Origin: Alcanivoracaceae bacterium
GTDB lineage: Bacteria; Pseudomonadota; Gammaproteobacteria; Xanthomonadales; Marinicellaceae
Assembly: GCA_016744455.1 (NCBI GenBank)
Contig: JADGEI010000027.1
Coordinates: 1-40,362, forward strand
DNA: 40,362 nt
Reading direction: 5' to 3'
Shown here: piece after piece, positions 1 to 9,184 of the stretch
Position numbering within the stretch: position 1 is the stretch's first letter
Layout of the letters: each line of letters opens with the position of its first letter
Translations under genes and position numbers: made by a program
The notes under the pieces: generated by a model
Seen by the model: the letters and a program-made list of their open reading frames with translations, nothing else
Told to the model about the DNA's origin: nothing
The model's database searches: none

Positions 1-314
1 CTTTTAGTTAGCTTATCATTATTGTTGACAAATAATCTTATAATAGATTCTTTTTTTCTTTGGTAAACAGTAGTAGCCATTCCTTGGTATATTGTAAGAA
101 GCTTTTGATGATACTTTTCAATTTCTTGGTATTCATTGTAAATGGATAACCCCCATTGATCATCTTTATACCATTTGCTAAATGAGCATGAAGCATGGTT
201 TTTTGGAACATTCATTTTACTTATGTGAATTTTATTCGTCATTTTTAATGCATGGCCAACCCATCGATTATGGGTGATTCTGGCTTTGTGAATACTATTA
301 ATGATTTCTTGCAT
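1..314 (-). CDS. CZB (chemoreceptor zinc-binding) domain protein, 3' end off window
   Basis: An open frame runs on the minus strand from an ATG at 314-312 off the left edge, giving about 104 residues. Seen in the translation: H-N-R-W at residues 15-18, C-S-F-S-K-W at 43-48, and a helix holding H69 (E-K-Y-H-Q-K). This order (HxxW, then CxFxKW, then His in a final helix) is the signature of the CZB family, which binds zinc through three His and one Cys in chemoreceptors and in diguanylate cyclases such as DgcZ. The final helix usually carries two ligand His four residues apart; only one is visible here, so metal binding may be altered. An in-frame stop lies upstream at 357-359 and the ATG has no clear Shine-Dalgarno, so the start is uncertain. 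The protein may be CZB-only or carry further domains beyond the edge. Confidence 0.6.
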   Translation of the reverse strand, partial: MQEIINSIHKARITHNRWVGHALKMTNKIHISKMNVPKNHASCSFSKWYKDDQWGLSIYNEYQEIEKYHQKLLTIYQGMATTVYQRKKESIIRLFVNNNDKLTK

Positions 315-443
315 AGGAAAGAGCGACTGTAGGAAAATAATCGTATTTTGCCTGATTTATATATCAAATATGAAAAGCAATTGTAAACAATTATTAATAT
401 GGCTTATTCTCGTATACAATGAAACTGAATTTATAATTTAACC

Positions 444-1295
444 ATGAATAGTATGATTAAAAAAAGTGCAATATCAACCTTAATAATATTGCTTATAATG
501 GGCTGTTCCCAAAAACAAAACAGTAAAAAACGTATAACAAATCATGGTAGATATGCCATAAAGAATGACCTTGCACCGAATTCACCAGATTTTGATATCA
601 ACACATTAGAACAATGGGATATTCAACCCGAAGAAAAAAGTCGTTACGGAAACCATTCTCCTTATGTTGTATTTGGCAAAACCTATTACCTGGCAGATAC
701 CAATATAAATTTTGAACAAACAGGTACGGCATCTTGGTATGGTAAAAAATTTCATGGGCACACCACTTCGAACATGGAAATTTTTGATATGTATAAACTC
801 ACTGCCGCACATAGAACCTTACCTCTACCTAGTTATGTAGAAGTGACAAACTTAGATAATCACAAAAAAGTAATTGTTCGAGTCAATGACCGCGGGCCAT
901 TTAAGAGTAAAAGAGTCATAGATCTATCATGGGCAGCTGCAAAGGCTTTAGATTACGATAAAAAAGGCCTAGCAAATGTTCATATTAAATTGGTTCAAGG
1001 CCCTGGTTATAATAATAAACCAAGCCAAGAAGTGGTTGAATATAAAACTAAGCAATTAGATGATGGCCTTAAATATTTACAACTCGGTGCATTTTCACAG
1101 CAATCAAAAGCCTTAGAAATTGCTAAAACAATGAGTAAGATAGTTTTATTACCTGTTCATGTTACCAACACCATTGCCGCAACACCTTTATACCGAGTCA
1201 GAATTGGACCATTATCTGAGAATGAAAATATTATCGATATTATCCAAAAAGTTCATTCAAATGGGTTTACTCAAACAAAAATGGTTGTAGAGTAA
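444..1295 (+). CDS. rlpA: RlpA-type septal ring lytic transglycosylase, SPOR-domain lipoprotein
   Basis: Predicted 283-residue outer-membrane lipoprotein that would cleave peptidoglycan glycan strands lacking stem peptides during daughter-cell separation. Seen: a signal with lipobox I-M-G-C (Cys21); an RlpA double-psi beta-barrel at about 93-185 with G-T-A-S-W-Y-G, A-A-H-R-T and V-N-D-R-G-P-F, so the family's key His (H123) and Asp (D149) are present; and a C-terminal SPOR domain at about 206-283, which in this family binds denuded glycans at the septum. A second ATG at 453 gives an equally good lipoprotein signal. The stop codon directly abuts the GTG of the next gene, which suggests coupled translation. 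The usual rod-shape neighbours of rlpA (mrdB, mltB, dacA) are not in view on this side. Confidence 0.9.
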   Translation: MNSMIKKSAISTLIILLIMGCSQKQNSKKRITNHGRYAIKNDLAPNSPDFDINTLEQWDIQPEEKSRYGNHSPYVVFGKTYYLADTNINFEQTGTASWYGKKFHGHTTSNMEIFDMYKLTAAHRTLPLPSYVEVTNLDNHKKVIVRVNDRGPFKSKRVIDLSWAAAKALDYDKKGLANVHIKLVQGPGYNNKPSQEVVEYKTKQLDDGLKYLQLGAFSQQSKALEIAKTMSKIVLLPVHVTNTIAATPLYRVRIGPLSENENIIDIIQKVHSNGFTQTKMVVE

Positions 1296-2972
1296 GTGCT
1301 AAGAGTCCAAAACTTCAAGGGCAAATTGTTATACCAGTGGTCAACTAATCTCAAATTAAGACAACCAACTTTTATTGTTCATAATGAAGAGTTGTTAGAT
1401 TACTTCAAAGATGAATTAAGCATCACTCTTTTTTATGGGTTCTTGGACCAAGATACTCAAGGCATGTCAGCATCAGAGTACGCTACAAAAATATACAAGC
1501 AAGATGGCATTAAAGGCTTAAATAGATGTTACGGTTCTTTTATTTTCATGCATTACGATAATGGGAAAAACCACCTAACTATAGCTAACGATGCTCTGGG
1601 AGATTTTGCTGTACATTATATTGAAGACAGTAAAAACATAATGATCTCTGATTTACCAGCTACTTTGTTAACTCAAGACAATAACGTATTGAATCAAGAA
1701 CGAATAATGGACTATTTTGCCTTATCACAACCTCAAAAAAATGGTAGCTTCTTTAAAAACGTCACACAATTAAACCCAGGTTGTTATGTAACTATAGGTG
1801 AAACAAGTATAAAAAAAGGCCAGTATTATCGCCCAGCAGAAAAGGTTGATTTTAATACTAAAAAATCACTATCAAAATCAACTCAACAGTACGTGAAAAT
1901 AGTACAGGATGTAATTGCACAACAAACCCGCGGGCAATCTAGAGTAGGCATCATGATGAGTGGTGGTATGGACTCAACTTTTGTCGCTGCAAATTGTCTT
2001 GAAATAGGGAAAAAAGTGAGTACTTTTAGCTATGTATTTCCAACTATGCCAGAAGCCGATGAAACAAAATGGATTAATTCTATGCAGAACATGGGTTTTG
2101 ATATTAACACTTTTCCGGGAGAATCAGATTGGCCACTTAAAGCACCATGGCAACAAAGTGCTCATTCACCTTTAGGTAACCCATATCGAGGTCTTAAAAC
2201 AAAAATTTACCATCAAGTTCAAGAAAAAGGCATTAAAATTTTACTCAGTGGCGATTTTGCTGATCATATGTATACTGGATATTCCTATTGGTTGGTTGAC
2301 CAGTTTAAACATCAACCCATTAGAGCAATTAAATCATTCTTCTCATCATTAGTAACCCAAGGAATAAAGACAACCTTAAAACAAATATCGCCAGCAAAAT
2401 GGTCAAATACATTACAAAGACAAGCACCATGGTTAAACGAGAATTCATTAACTGCTTTTCAAGCACTACAAAAAAAACAACATAAATTTAACCACCCGCA
2501 TCCTCGTCAATTCGCATTATCCTACGGAATTGGGACGGCTCAGTCCTATTGGTTGGAACACGAGTACATGTTTAAGAATCATGTGATTCTTCGACACCCT
2601 TTTAGAGACAGAAGAGTGGTTGAATTTTTAATGTCACTGCCTGCTTGGTTATTAGGAAAAGTCAACGAGCCTAAACGATTTGTTAGAAAGGCAGCGCAAA
2701 ATTTATTACCAAATTCGATAACCGAAAGAGAAACCATTACCTCCTTAAAACCGCTTTTTATTAAAGGGTTAATTGAAAAAGAATTGGATTTTGTTATTCA
2801 GTTGTTAAACCAAAAAGAGGCACAATGGCAAAATTTTATACAACAAGATATCATACAAAAAATTCTTAACAACCCTCATCAAAAACATAAAGATGCTCAT
2901 TACTTAATACTTTGGCAATGCATAAGTTTTGAATTGTGGCGAAAAACTAACAAATTCATCACAAAATCATAA
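1296..2972 (+). CDS. Asparagine synthetase-like protein without the glutaminase cysteine
   Basis: A 558-residue protein with the AsnB two-domain layout. Residues about 1-170 resemble the class II glutaminase fold (around 78-107, Y-G-S-F-I-F and A-N-D-A-L-G-D-F), but the N-terminus is M-L-R-V rather than M-C-G, so the catalytic Cys2 is missing. The synthetase domain keeps the PP-loop S-G-G-M-D-S (222-227) and L-L-S-G-D-F-A-D (316-323), with R-H-P-F-R-D-R-R further on. ATP-dependent amidation or adenylation using ammonia or another amine is therefore plausible, but glutamine hydrolysis is not. The GTG start touches the rlpA stop; no better start is visible. Cys-less homologues occur in lasso-peptide clusters (the C protein), but no leader peptidase or RRE gene is nearby, so that role is not supported. 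Substrate unknown. Confidence 0.8.
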   Translation: MLRVQNFKGKLLYQWSTNLKLRQPTFIVHNEELLDYFKDELSITLFYGFLDQDTQGMSASEYATKIYKQDGIKGLNRCYGSFIFMHYDNGKNHLTIANDALGDFAVHYIEDSKNIMISDLPATLLTQDNNVLNQERIMDYFALSQPQKNGSFFKNVTQLNPGCYVTIGETSIKKGQYYRPAEKVDFNTKKSLSKSTQQYVKIVQDVIAQQTRGQSRVGIMMSGGMDSTFVAANCLEIGKKVSTFSYVFPTMPEADETKWINSMQNMGFDINTFPGESDWPLKAPWQQSAHSPLGNPYRGLKTKIYHQVQEKGIKILLSGDFADHMYTGYSYWLVDQFKHQPIRAIKSFFSSLVTQGIKTTLKQISPAKWSNTLQRQAPWLNENSLTAFQALQKKQHKFNHPHPRQFALSYGIGTAQSYWLEHEYMFKNHVILRHPFRDRRVVEFLMSLPAWLLGKVNEPKRFVRKAAQNLLPNSITERETITSLKPLFIKGLIEKELDFVIQLLNQKEAQWQNFIQQDIIQKILNNPHQKHKDAHYLILWQCISFELWRKTNKFITKS

Positions 2973-3055
2973 TAAAATCAGGTTTTTTTCAGATTATTTA
3001 TGGTGTTTTCTGTTTAAATATAACGTATTAATTAAACAAATTCAGGGGAAAACCA

Positions 3056-4813
3056 ATGTTTATAAAATATGTTATGGCATTTATTTTAGTGTCACTACCA
3101 CTTTTATCAGAAGCTGCTAAACCAACCGACACAGAAGTTTTAAATCAAATTACACGACCTAACATGCAAGATGTTAAGTTAAGTAAAAGTGGAGGAACTT
3201 TCTCAACATACGATTTACAACATTGGTGGACAAGAGGTGTGACCTATCGAATTAATGCTGGAATCAAAGAATTTCCAAATGCAACTATAAAAGTGGGTGC
3301 TGAAGCACGGTACAGAATAGTTGGTGGTAATTATGATTTTGATAAATTAAAAACAGCTTGGAATGAATACGAAGGTATTCCTTTGCCATCTGATGATAAA
3401 CTACTGAGTTTATTAAAAAAGAATATAGTTAAATTTGTTGTAGCTTATAACTGGAATCAAATGGTCAGCGAATTAAAAGGACCGATTTTATCAAAAGATC
3501 CAGCTGTAAGGAAAGTTGAATGGCATACGGCCAACTCCTTTACAATTCATGTTCAAGCTAAGTATTCCGTTATTAGTAGTTATACTGAAGTTCAAGATAA
3601 AATGGTAGATTATGCCGTTAGGTTCTATCGTGGTGGCATTAAGCAACCATGGAAAGAAGATTTCTACTCATCAAAATCGGAGGAAGAAGTTCTAGCAACC
3701 CACAAATACAGCAGTGATGAAATCAAAGCGATGCCAACTCAAGCCAGTCTGGCAGCGGAAAAACAAGCACAAGCAGCAACATCAAATTTACCTTCAATTA
3801 ATGTTCCTGAATTTTCTAATGACAAAGAGGCTTTTGCCTACATATACAAAAACTTACGAACAGGTGATAAAAAACAAATAGAAGCCATGTTTAGAGCCAT
3901 GGCTAGCCCTTTTTATTTTGTTGAAGGTTCAAAAATCAGGTTAAATAATCGTGGTGAAGAAACCTTGGCAAAAGTAATTAAACAGGTGTTTGATAACAAA
4001 ATCACTTTTGCAAAAAGTTATTGCCCACAACTTTATGTTCAATCTTACCAAACCAATATGATTAATATTGTAGATGCCTTGAAAAAAAATAAGTCTCGCA
4101 TCGCTCTAACTATGAATGGCGGCCGTTATGAGCGAGGAAAAAAAATAGGCCAAGAGTTTAAAATATCGGCATTAGAAATATGGACATTACGTACCGATGA
4201 TGATGTTGAGCAGTTAAAATCATGGCCATTTGCTGAATTATGTACAAATACAGGTAAAACCTTCAACCAATTGAAAACAGGTGCCAGTTCAACAACACAA
4301 TCTAACCCTAGACAAAAACCCACCACAACTCAATCGAGTGCATTGATTACTGCTCCTGTCAAAACATGGAATTGGACTCGCTTTAAATCCAACCATCTAC
4401 CCGTTTCGATGAAAATAATTGGTCAAGCCACAGAATCCCAAAAAAGTTCAAAAACAGGTAATTTGGTCACCACCATGATATCCGATTCAAGTGAAGGATC
4501 ATTTAGAATGGATGCAACAGATTATAAAAGAGAATTAACTGAAGACATTGCTAACCCCTTTCATATAAAAATGGCAAAAAATGTTGTGAAAGCCAATAAC
4601 GCCTTAATCCACAAAAAACAAACCATGCAAATAGGCACAGGTACCGCTCAAATTTATATGATTGAACGTGGGAGTGGAGCTAACAAGGTGATGGTGAAAT
4701 TTATAATATTCAGCCATGGTTCGGTTGCCTATCAAATGATGTATTCGCAATACAAAAGTAAGTTTGATAAAGCCCGAGCTGATGAATTTATTAACTCAAT
4801 TAAACTATTATAA
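3056..4813 (+). CDS. Exported protein of unknown function, three-part
   Basis: A 585-residue protein not recognised as any family. The ATG follows a good Shine-Dalgarno (AGGGG, 3042-3048). Residues 1-20 form a signal peptide ending S-E-A-A. The mature chain appears to have three parts: about 21-235, basic and mixed; about 245-420, beginning P-E-F-S-N-D-K-E-A-F; and about 445-585, separated by a Thr/Gln/Ser/Pro-rich linker (about 423-443). There is no membrane segment after the signal and no lipobox, so a periplasmic location is inferred. The C-terminal part ends with a helix (D-K-A-R-A-D-E-F-I-N-S-I-K-L-L) typical of small alpha/beta domains, but this is not enough for a function. It stands 83 bp after the Asn-synthetase-like gene and is closed by the terminator at 4847-4871. 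Confidence 0.75.
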   Translation: MFIKYVMAFILVSLPLLSEAAKPTDTEVLNQITRPNMQDVKLSKSGGTFSTYDLQHWWTRGVTYRINAGIKEFPNATIKVGAEARYRIVGGNYDFDKLKTAWNEYEGIPLPSDDKLLSLLKKNIVKFVVAYNWNQMVSELKGPILSKDPAVRKVEWHTANSFTIHVQAKYSVISSYTEVQDKMVDYAVRFYRGGIKQPWKEDFYSSKSEEEVLATHKYSSDEIKAMPTQASLAAEKQAQAATSNLPSINVPEFSNDKEAFAYIYKNLRTGDKKQIEAMFRAMASPFYFVEGSKIRLNNRGEETLAKVIKQVFDNKITFAKSYCPQLYVQSYQTNMINIVDALKKNKSRIALTMNGGRYERGKKIGQEFKISALEIWTLRTDDDVEQLKSWPFAELCTNTGKTFNQLKTGASSTTQSNPRQKPTTTQSSALITAPVKTWNWTRFKSNHLPVSMKIIGQATESQKSSKTGNLVTTMISDSSEGSFRMDATDYKRELTEDIANPFHIKMAKNVVKANNALIHKKQTMQIGTGTAQIYMIERGSGANKVMVKFIIFSHGSVAYQMMYSQYKSKFDKARADEFINSIKLL

Positions 4814-4846
4814 AAAGACTAGGGCTGCCGAATAATAAAAGCTGAC

Positions 4847-4871
4847 AAGGCTCATGAAATGAGCCTTTTTT
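4847..4871 (+). terminator. Intrinsic terminator after the secreted-protein gene
   Basis: Nine-base-pair perfect stem AAGGCTCAT (4847-4855) and ATGAGCCTT (4859-4867) with a GAA loop, running straight into a T tract ending at 4871. It lies 34 bp past the stop at 4813 and separates this transcript from the acetyl-CoA synthetase gene. Confidence 0.85.
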
Positions 4872-4904
4872 ATATCCATGATTATTTGCGTGTTCAATTT
4901 AGAG

Positions 4905-4910
4905 TATAAT
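4905..4910 (+). promoter_or_regulatory. Candidate -10 box of the acs promoter
   Basis: A perfect TATAAT lies 28 bp before the chosen acs start and just after the preceding terminator. The hexamer 17 bp upstream (TTATTT) is a poor -35, so an activator-dependent promoter is possible, but no clear CRP site was seen. Confidence 0.35.
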
Positions 4911-4937
4911 TATGCCAAATAATAAAAAGGTATGGTC

Positions 4938-6884
4938 ATGACACATCAAAAATATCCAGTTTCAAAACAAATGCAAGAATCAGCCAAAATGAATAAACAA
5001 GGCTATCAGCAATTTTATAGAGAATCAATTGAGAATAGTGAAGATTTTTGGCAACATCAAGCACAAACTCGACTGGATTGGATAGAGCCATTTAGCAAGG
5101 TAAAACATTCAATGTGGAGTGACGAACATGTCTCTATTCGTTGGTTCGAAGATGGAGTATTAAATGTTGTTTACAATTGCATAGACAGGCATTTAAAAGA
5201 TAAAGCCGATCAAACTGCAATTATCTGGGAAGGTGATGACCCTAGTCAATCTCAAAATATAAGTTACCAACAATTGCATGATGAAGTTTGTCAATTTGCC
5301 AACACGTTGAAGGCATTGGGTGTGACAAAAGGGGATAGAATCACCTTGTATATGCCAATGATCCCAGAAGCAGCTTATGCCATGTTAGCCTGTGCGAGAA
5401 TTGGGGCGATTCATTCGGTCGTTTTTGGTGGTTTTTCAGCAGAAGCTCTAGCGGGGCGTATGGACGATTGTGACTCTCAATATGTGATTACTGCAGACGA
5501 GGGTATACGTGGTGGAAAAACAATACCACTAAAACAAACCGTTGATAAGGCCATAGAATTGTGTTCTGTAGAAGTTAAACATTCTATTATTGTTAAATAC
5601 ACCAATGCCAATACACAGTGGAATGATAAGGTAGATGTTAATTATTTGTCTATCAAACAAGACATGGCAACCGAATGTGAATGCGAACCAATGAATGCCG
5701 AAGACCCTTTGTTTATTCTTTATACTTCAGGTTCAACAGGAAAACCCAAAGGTGTTTTACATACCACCGCTGGTTATTTATTGTACGCGGGCATTACTCA
5801 TGAATACGTATTTGATTACCATCAAGGTGATATTTATTGGTGTACAGCTGATGTTGGTTGGATAACTGGACACTCTTATGTCATTTATGGCCCTTTAGCT
5901 AATGGAGCCTCAACGCTTATGTTCGAAGGCATCCCTAATTATCCAGATGCAAGTCGTATATGGCAAGTCTGTGATAAACACAACGTAACTATTTGCTATA
6001 CTGCACCCACAGCCATTAGGGCGTTAATGCGAGAAGGTGATGAACCGGTTAAAAAGACCAGTCGTAAAAGCTTGCGAATTTTAGGTAGTGTAGGTGAACC
6101 AATAAACCCAGAAGCGTGGGAATGGTATTATCAAGTGGTAGGCGATTCCCGTTGTCCAATTGTTGATACGTGGTGGCAAACCGAAACTGGTGGCATTATG
6201 ATTACACCTCTTCCAGGAGTAACGGGTTTAAAACCTGGTGCAGCAAGTTCGCCATTTTTTGGTGTGCAATTAGCCTTACTTGATACTGATGGTAATGAGT
6301 TAGAAGGCGATAACCAAAGTGGGTTTTTGGTGATTAAAGATTCTTGGCCTGGGCAAGCGCGTAGCTTATATGGTAATCATGAACGTTTTATTGAGACCTA
6401 TTACTCACAATATTCTGGTTATTATTTTACAGGTGATGGTGCGCATCGAGATGATGATAGCTATTATTGGATCACTGGCCGTGTTGATGATGTTATCAAT
6501 GTCTCCGGCCATCGCATGGGGACAGCAGAAGTTGAAAGTGCCTTGGTAGAGCACAGTTTAGTTGCAGAAGCTGCGGTTGTTGGCATTCCACATGAGATCA
6601 AAGGCCAAGGCATATATGCTTATGTTACGCTGATATCAGGCAGTGAACCCAGCAATCAATTACAAAGAGAATTGGTTCAAAAAGTTCGTGAAATAATTGG
6701 CCCTATTGCTAAGCCTGATGCCATTCATTTTACCCAGGTATTACCAAAAACTCGTTCTGGAAAAATTATGCGACGAATTTTACGTAAGATAGCTGTAGGT
6801 GATATCGATGATTTAGGCGATACTTCAACCCTGGCAGAACCTGCCGTTGTTGATTCATTAATTGAAGGCCGAATTATTGTTTAG
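4938..6884 (+). CDS. acs: Acetyl-CoA synthetase (AMP-forming)
   Basis: Converts acetate, ATP and CoA to acetyl-CoA, AMP and pyrophosphate in the cytoplasm, allowing growth on or recovery of acetate. Seen: AMP-binding P-loop [19 protein letters not shown], the adenylate-binding T-G-D-G with [13 protein letters not shown] after it, and the C-terminal [10 protein letters not shown]. With the start used here the catalytic lysine of that last motif is Lys609, the same number as the acetylation-controlled lysine in Salmonella Acs, and the length (648) fits the family. An in-frame ATG at 4932 is only one base after the purine-rich AAAAAGG (4924-4930), whereas 4938 is seven bases away, so 4938 is preferred. 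No acetyltransferase or deacetylase gene that might control it sits beside it. Confidence 0.95.
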   Translation: MTHQKYPVSKQMQESAKMNKQGYQQFYRESIENSEDFWQHQAQTRLDWIEPFSKVKHSMWSDEHVSIRWFEDGVLNVVYNCIDRHLKDKADQTAIIWEGDDPSQSQNISYQQLHDEVCQFANTLKALGVTKGDRITLYMPMIPEAAYAMLACARIGAIHSVVFGGFSAEALAGRMDDCDSQYVITADEGIRGGKTIPLKQTVDKAIELCSVEVKHSIIVKYTNANTQWNDKVDVNYLSIKQDMATECECEPMNAEDPLFILYTSGSTGKPKGVLHTTAGYLLYAGITHEYVFDYHQGDIYWCTADVGWITGHSYVIYGPLANGASTLMFEGIPNYPDASRIWQVCDKHNVTICYTAPTAIRALMREGDEPVKKTSRKSLRILGSVGEPINPEAWEWYYQVVGDSRCPIVDTWWQTETGGIMITPLPGVTGLKPGAASSPFFGVQLALLDTDGNELEGDNQSGFLVIKDSWPGQARSLYGNHERFIETYYSQYSGYYFTGDGAHRDDDSYYWITGRVDDVINVSGHRMGTAEVESALVEHSLVAEAAVVGIPHEIKGQGIYAYVTLISGSEPSNQLQRELVQKVREIIGPIAKPDAIHFTQVLPKTRSGKIMRRILRKIAVGDIDDLGDTSTLAEPAVVDSLIEGRIIV

Positions 6885-7083
6885 AGGTATGCATGGTGTG
6901 GGCTTTAAGCTTATACGTTACAACCGGGCACTTAGTTGAAAAATCATGTTTTAAAAGCTTTTACTCTCTAGTATTACATTCTGTACTGAGAATAGTTCTA
7001 ACTATTTTATACACATAAGAAAAATTTGATATAAGGCTGTAAATACAGTATATTTAGATAAATAATAAGACTGGGATAAATAA

Positions 7084-7425
7084 ATGAAAAAGATATTAAT
7101 GACAGGAGTTGTGGCAATACTATTGCTCTCTAATGGAGTGCAAGCAGTCGATGTAACTGGACTTTATGGAGATTGGTGCATGGTTGGTATGTCAGCTGAA
7201 AAAGAAGGAGATTTGATACCAGATAATCCTAATTATCAATTCACCAAGGATGGAATGCTGAATTACTCGACGGGGTTCTTTAAGCAATCAGGAAAGTATG
7301 AAATAGCGGGTGAAAAAATTAAAACAAAAGAAATGGGCAACTACAAAATCATCAATATTGGTACAGATGAAATGGTGTTATATTATGGCGGCTACATGAA
7401 GTTTACAAAAGGAAAGTGCAAATAG
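7084..7425 (+). CDS. Small exported protein of unknown function
   Basis: A 113-residue protein with a clear signal peptide (M-K-K-I-L-M-T then a hydrophobic stretch ending V-Q-A at about residue 21). The mature part is about 90 residues, contains two Cys (in D-W-C-M and near the end in G-K-C-K) that could pair, and alternates short hydrophobic stretches with Gly/Lys turns as in small beta-barrel domains. A GGGA Shine-Dalgarno lies at 7075-7078. It stands alone between acs and the DUF3703-like gene, with about 200 bp of A+T-rich spacer upstream. No family recognised. Confidence 0.65.
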   Translation: MKKILMTGVVAILLLSNGVQAVDVTGLYGDWCMVGMSAEKEGDLIPDNPNYQFTKDGMLNYSTGFFKQSGKYEIAGEKIKTKEMGNYKIINIGTDEMVLYYGGYMKFTKGKCK

Positions 7426-7518
7426 AGATAGATTGGATAACAAGACAGGGAAGCGGTAAACAGTTCGTAGGATCTCATTGTGATTCGCAGAGCATGGCGT
7501 TTGGGGTGGACTCAGTGA

Positions 7519-7535
7519 TGTGATAAGCAATCACA
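7519..7535. repeat. Short palindrome TGTGAT-N5-ATCACA
   Basis: A perfect six-base inverted repeat with a 5-bp spacer in the gap between the small exported protein and the DUF3703-like gene. It resembles a CRP site, but the TGTGA/TCACA spacing is 7 rather than 6. It could be a regulator site or a small hairpin. Confidence 0.3.
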
Positions 7536-7597
7536 CCAAAAATTTTCAATAAATCGATTGGATTTAATATGGTACATATATTTCTTTGAATCGTAAT

Positions 7598-7987
7598 ATG
7601 GTTTTTTTTGATATCTTTATGTTTAATCACTTCTCAATAAAACTTGCTCCTTTTGTTAAAGCTAAATTAAAACTAGCGACTAAAACGAGAAAATTAGGAA
7701 ATATAAAACTTGAATTTCAACATCTGGAAAATGCACATATATTAGGACAAGAATCTATCTATTGGCACGTAAAAGTGCATGTTTTAATGTTTTTCAAGGC
7801 TACACGTAATTTAAAATTAAAAGAAATATTTGGTCAAGTAATTCGTATTGTAGGTGCTATAACTAAAACTGTATTTTGGCTAGTACCACAGGGTAATACT
7901 GGCGTTACAAATGTTAGCCCATTCAAGGTGATGCCAATCAAATCCGAGCATCAACTTATACTTGATATTGCAAAGTCAACTAGATAA
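7598..7987 (+). CDS. DUF3703-like protein
   Basis: About 129 residues. The core matches my memory of the DUF3703 family: L-E-N-A-H-I-L-G-Q followed by W-H-V-K-V-H and then F-G-Q-V-I-R-I, V-P-Q-G-N-T-G and N-V-S-P-F. Several His in H-I-L-G-Q and H-V-K-V-H could bind a metal or cofactor, but no biochemical role is known to me. The start is uncertain: a TTG at 7586, ATG at 7598 and ATG at 7619 are all in frame and none has a convincing ribosome-binding site, so expression may be weak. The frame is intact over the conserved part. Confidence 0.6.
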   Translation: MVFFDIFMFNHFSIKLAPFVKAKLKLATKTRKLGNIKLEFQHLENAHILGQESIYWHVKVHVLMFFKATRNLKLKEIFGQVIRIVGAITKTVFWLVPQGNTGVTNVSPFKVMPIKSEHQLILDIAKSTR

Positions 7988-8079
7988 TAAGTGACTGTTG
8001 TTGCGAAAACATACGCTGTTCATCAACTTTCGCCAAATTTATCTATAAATATTAAATCTTATAAACAATTTGAGGTATT

Positions 8080-8454
8080 ATGAAAGCATTGGTATTAATC
8101 GCACACGGTAGTCGGCGTAAACAATCGAATGATGAGGTTATACTCTTAGCAGAGAAACTTAAAAACAATTGCTCAGAGTGTTACAAAATTGTGAATGTTG
8201 CATTTTTAGAATTTGCAGATATTTTAATTCCTGACGGTATTAATAAATGTGTTGTAGAAGGTGCAACTTCCATAGTTATATTGCCCTATTTTCTTAATTC
8301 TGGGAAACATGTAGTTGAAGATATCCCAAACATAGTAAGAACATGTCTAGCTCAATATCCTGATATTGAAATCAGTATAGCACCGCACATAGGCGCGTCT
8401 CCCTTAATGATGAATCTTTTGATTTCATCTGCGAATACAGAAAAATTCGCTTGA
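8080..8454 (+). CDS. Single-domain CbiX/SirB-type sirohydrochlorin chelatase
   Basis: A 124-residue protein with the short (CbiXS) form of the class II chelatase fold. Seen: L-I-A-H-G-S-R at the N-terminus with His9, and L-P-Y-F-L-N-S-G-K-H-V-V-E-D-I-P with His77; these correspond to the two metal-handling His of archaeal CbiXS. A-P-H-I-G-A-S-P-L-M follows. It would insert Co2+ or Fe2+ into sirohydrochlorin for cobalamin or siroheme; sequence alone does not say which. A GAGG ribosome-binding site lies just before the ATG. No other tetrapyrrole gene is in the window, so siroheme or a scavenging role is at least as likely as de novo B12 synthesis. Confidence 0.8.
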   Translation: MKALVLIAHGSRRKQSNDEVILLAEKLKNNCSECYKIVNVAFLEFADILIPDGINKCVVEGATSIVILPYFLNSGKHVVEDIPNIVRTCLAQYPDIEISIAPHIGASPLMMNLLISSANTEKFA

Positions 8455-8556
8455 TTGTTTTCCTAACTTTTTCATAAAATACAGGCATGTAAAAATGGGG
8501 CGCCAATTAATGGCTTTCAGCTACGTTTATTTGAAAAACACAAGGTAATATTATTT

Positions 8557-9156
8557 ATGATGGTTTTTATTGCAGGCTTTTCTCTTGGTTTTTCACTTAT
8601 CCTTGCCATTGGGTCTCAAAATGCTTTTGTTTTAAAACAAGGAATAAAAAAGCAACATGTTTTTTTGATTTGCACATTATGTGCTCTATCTGATGCTATT
8701 CTGATAGCACTTGGAGTTGCTGGTTTTGGCGTTATTGTTAAACAGTACCCTGCTATCGAAGAATATGCGCGTTATGGAGGTGCATTATTTCTTTTGGCTT
8801 ATGCTATGTTAAGTTTTAAATCAGCCTTAAGTAAAAATCATGCATTAAAGCCAGAGGCAACTTTACAGCATTCGACTTTAAAAGTTGTAGCTATCTGTTT
8901 AGCTTTCACATGGTTGAATCCACATGTTTACCTTGATACAATGGTACTTTTAGGTAGTATTTCAACTCAGTACGAAGGTAAACAATTGTTATTTGCTCTT
9001 GGGGCGATATCAGCATCTTTTATTTTCTTTTTTAGTCTAGGTTATGGTGCTAGGTTATTAGCTCCTTTATTTCAAAATCCCAAAGCATGGAAAATTCTTG
9101 AGGTTATTGTTGGTTTTACGATGCTATTTATTGCGTTTATTTTGGTATTTGGATAG
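8557..9156 (+). CDS. argO: LysE/ArgO family amino-acid exporter
   Basis: A 199-residue inner-membrane protein of about six hydrophobic segments. Seen: G-S-Q-N-A-F-V-L-K-Q-G at about 18-29 and T-W-L-N-P-H-V-Y-L-D-T at about 118-128, the two hallmark motifs of the LysE/ArgO group that exports arginine or lysine. ATG-ATG occurs at 8557 and 8560 after AAGG; either may be used. The LysR-type regulator (ArgP) that often sits beside argO is not nearby. Family assignment is firm, the exact substrate is inferred. Confidence 0.85.
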   Translation: MMVFIAGFSLGFSLILAIGSQNAFVLKQGIKKQHVFLICTLCALSDAILIALGVAGFGVIVKQYPAIEEYARYGGALFLLAYAMLSFKSALSKNHALKPEATLQHSTLKVVAICLAFTWLNPHVYLDTMVLLGSISTQYEGKQLLFALGAISASFIFFFSLGYGARLLAPLFQNPKAWKILEVIVGFTMLFIAFILVFG

Positions 9157-9176
9157 CGATAGCTAGTATTCTATCG
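9157..9176. terminator. Weak hairpin between convergent genes
   Basis: CGATAG (9157-9162) and CTATCG (9171-9176) form a 6-bp stem with an 8-base loop between the ends of argO and the propeller lipoprotein gene. The T-rich stretch after it is broken, so terminator strength is doubtful. Confidence 0.3.
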
Positions 9177-9184
9177 TTTGCATA

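Noticed and set aside
21-50. TTGACA followed by TATAAT near the left edge
   Set aside because: The spacing is only 8 bp and the position is inside the CZB coding frame, so it is not a usable promoter.
1296-2972. Possible lasso-peptide cyclase gene cluster
   Set aside because: Only the Asn-synthetase-like protein is present; no precursor peptide, RRE or transglutaminase-like protease gene is adjacent.
7033-7044. CTGTAAATACAG resembling a LexA box
   Set aside because: The SOS box has CTGT and ACAG separated by 8 bases; here there are 4, and the neighbouring gene has no SOS character.
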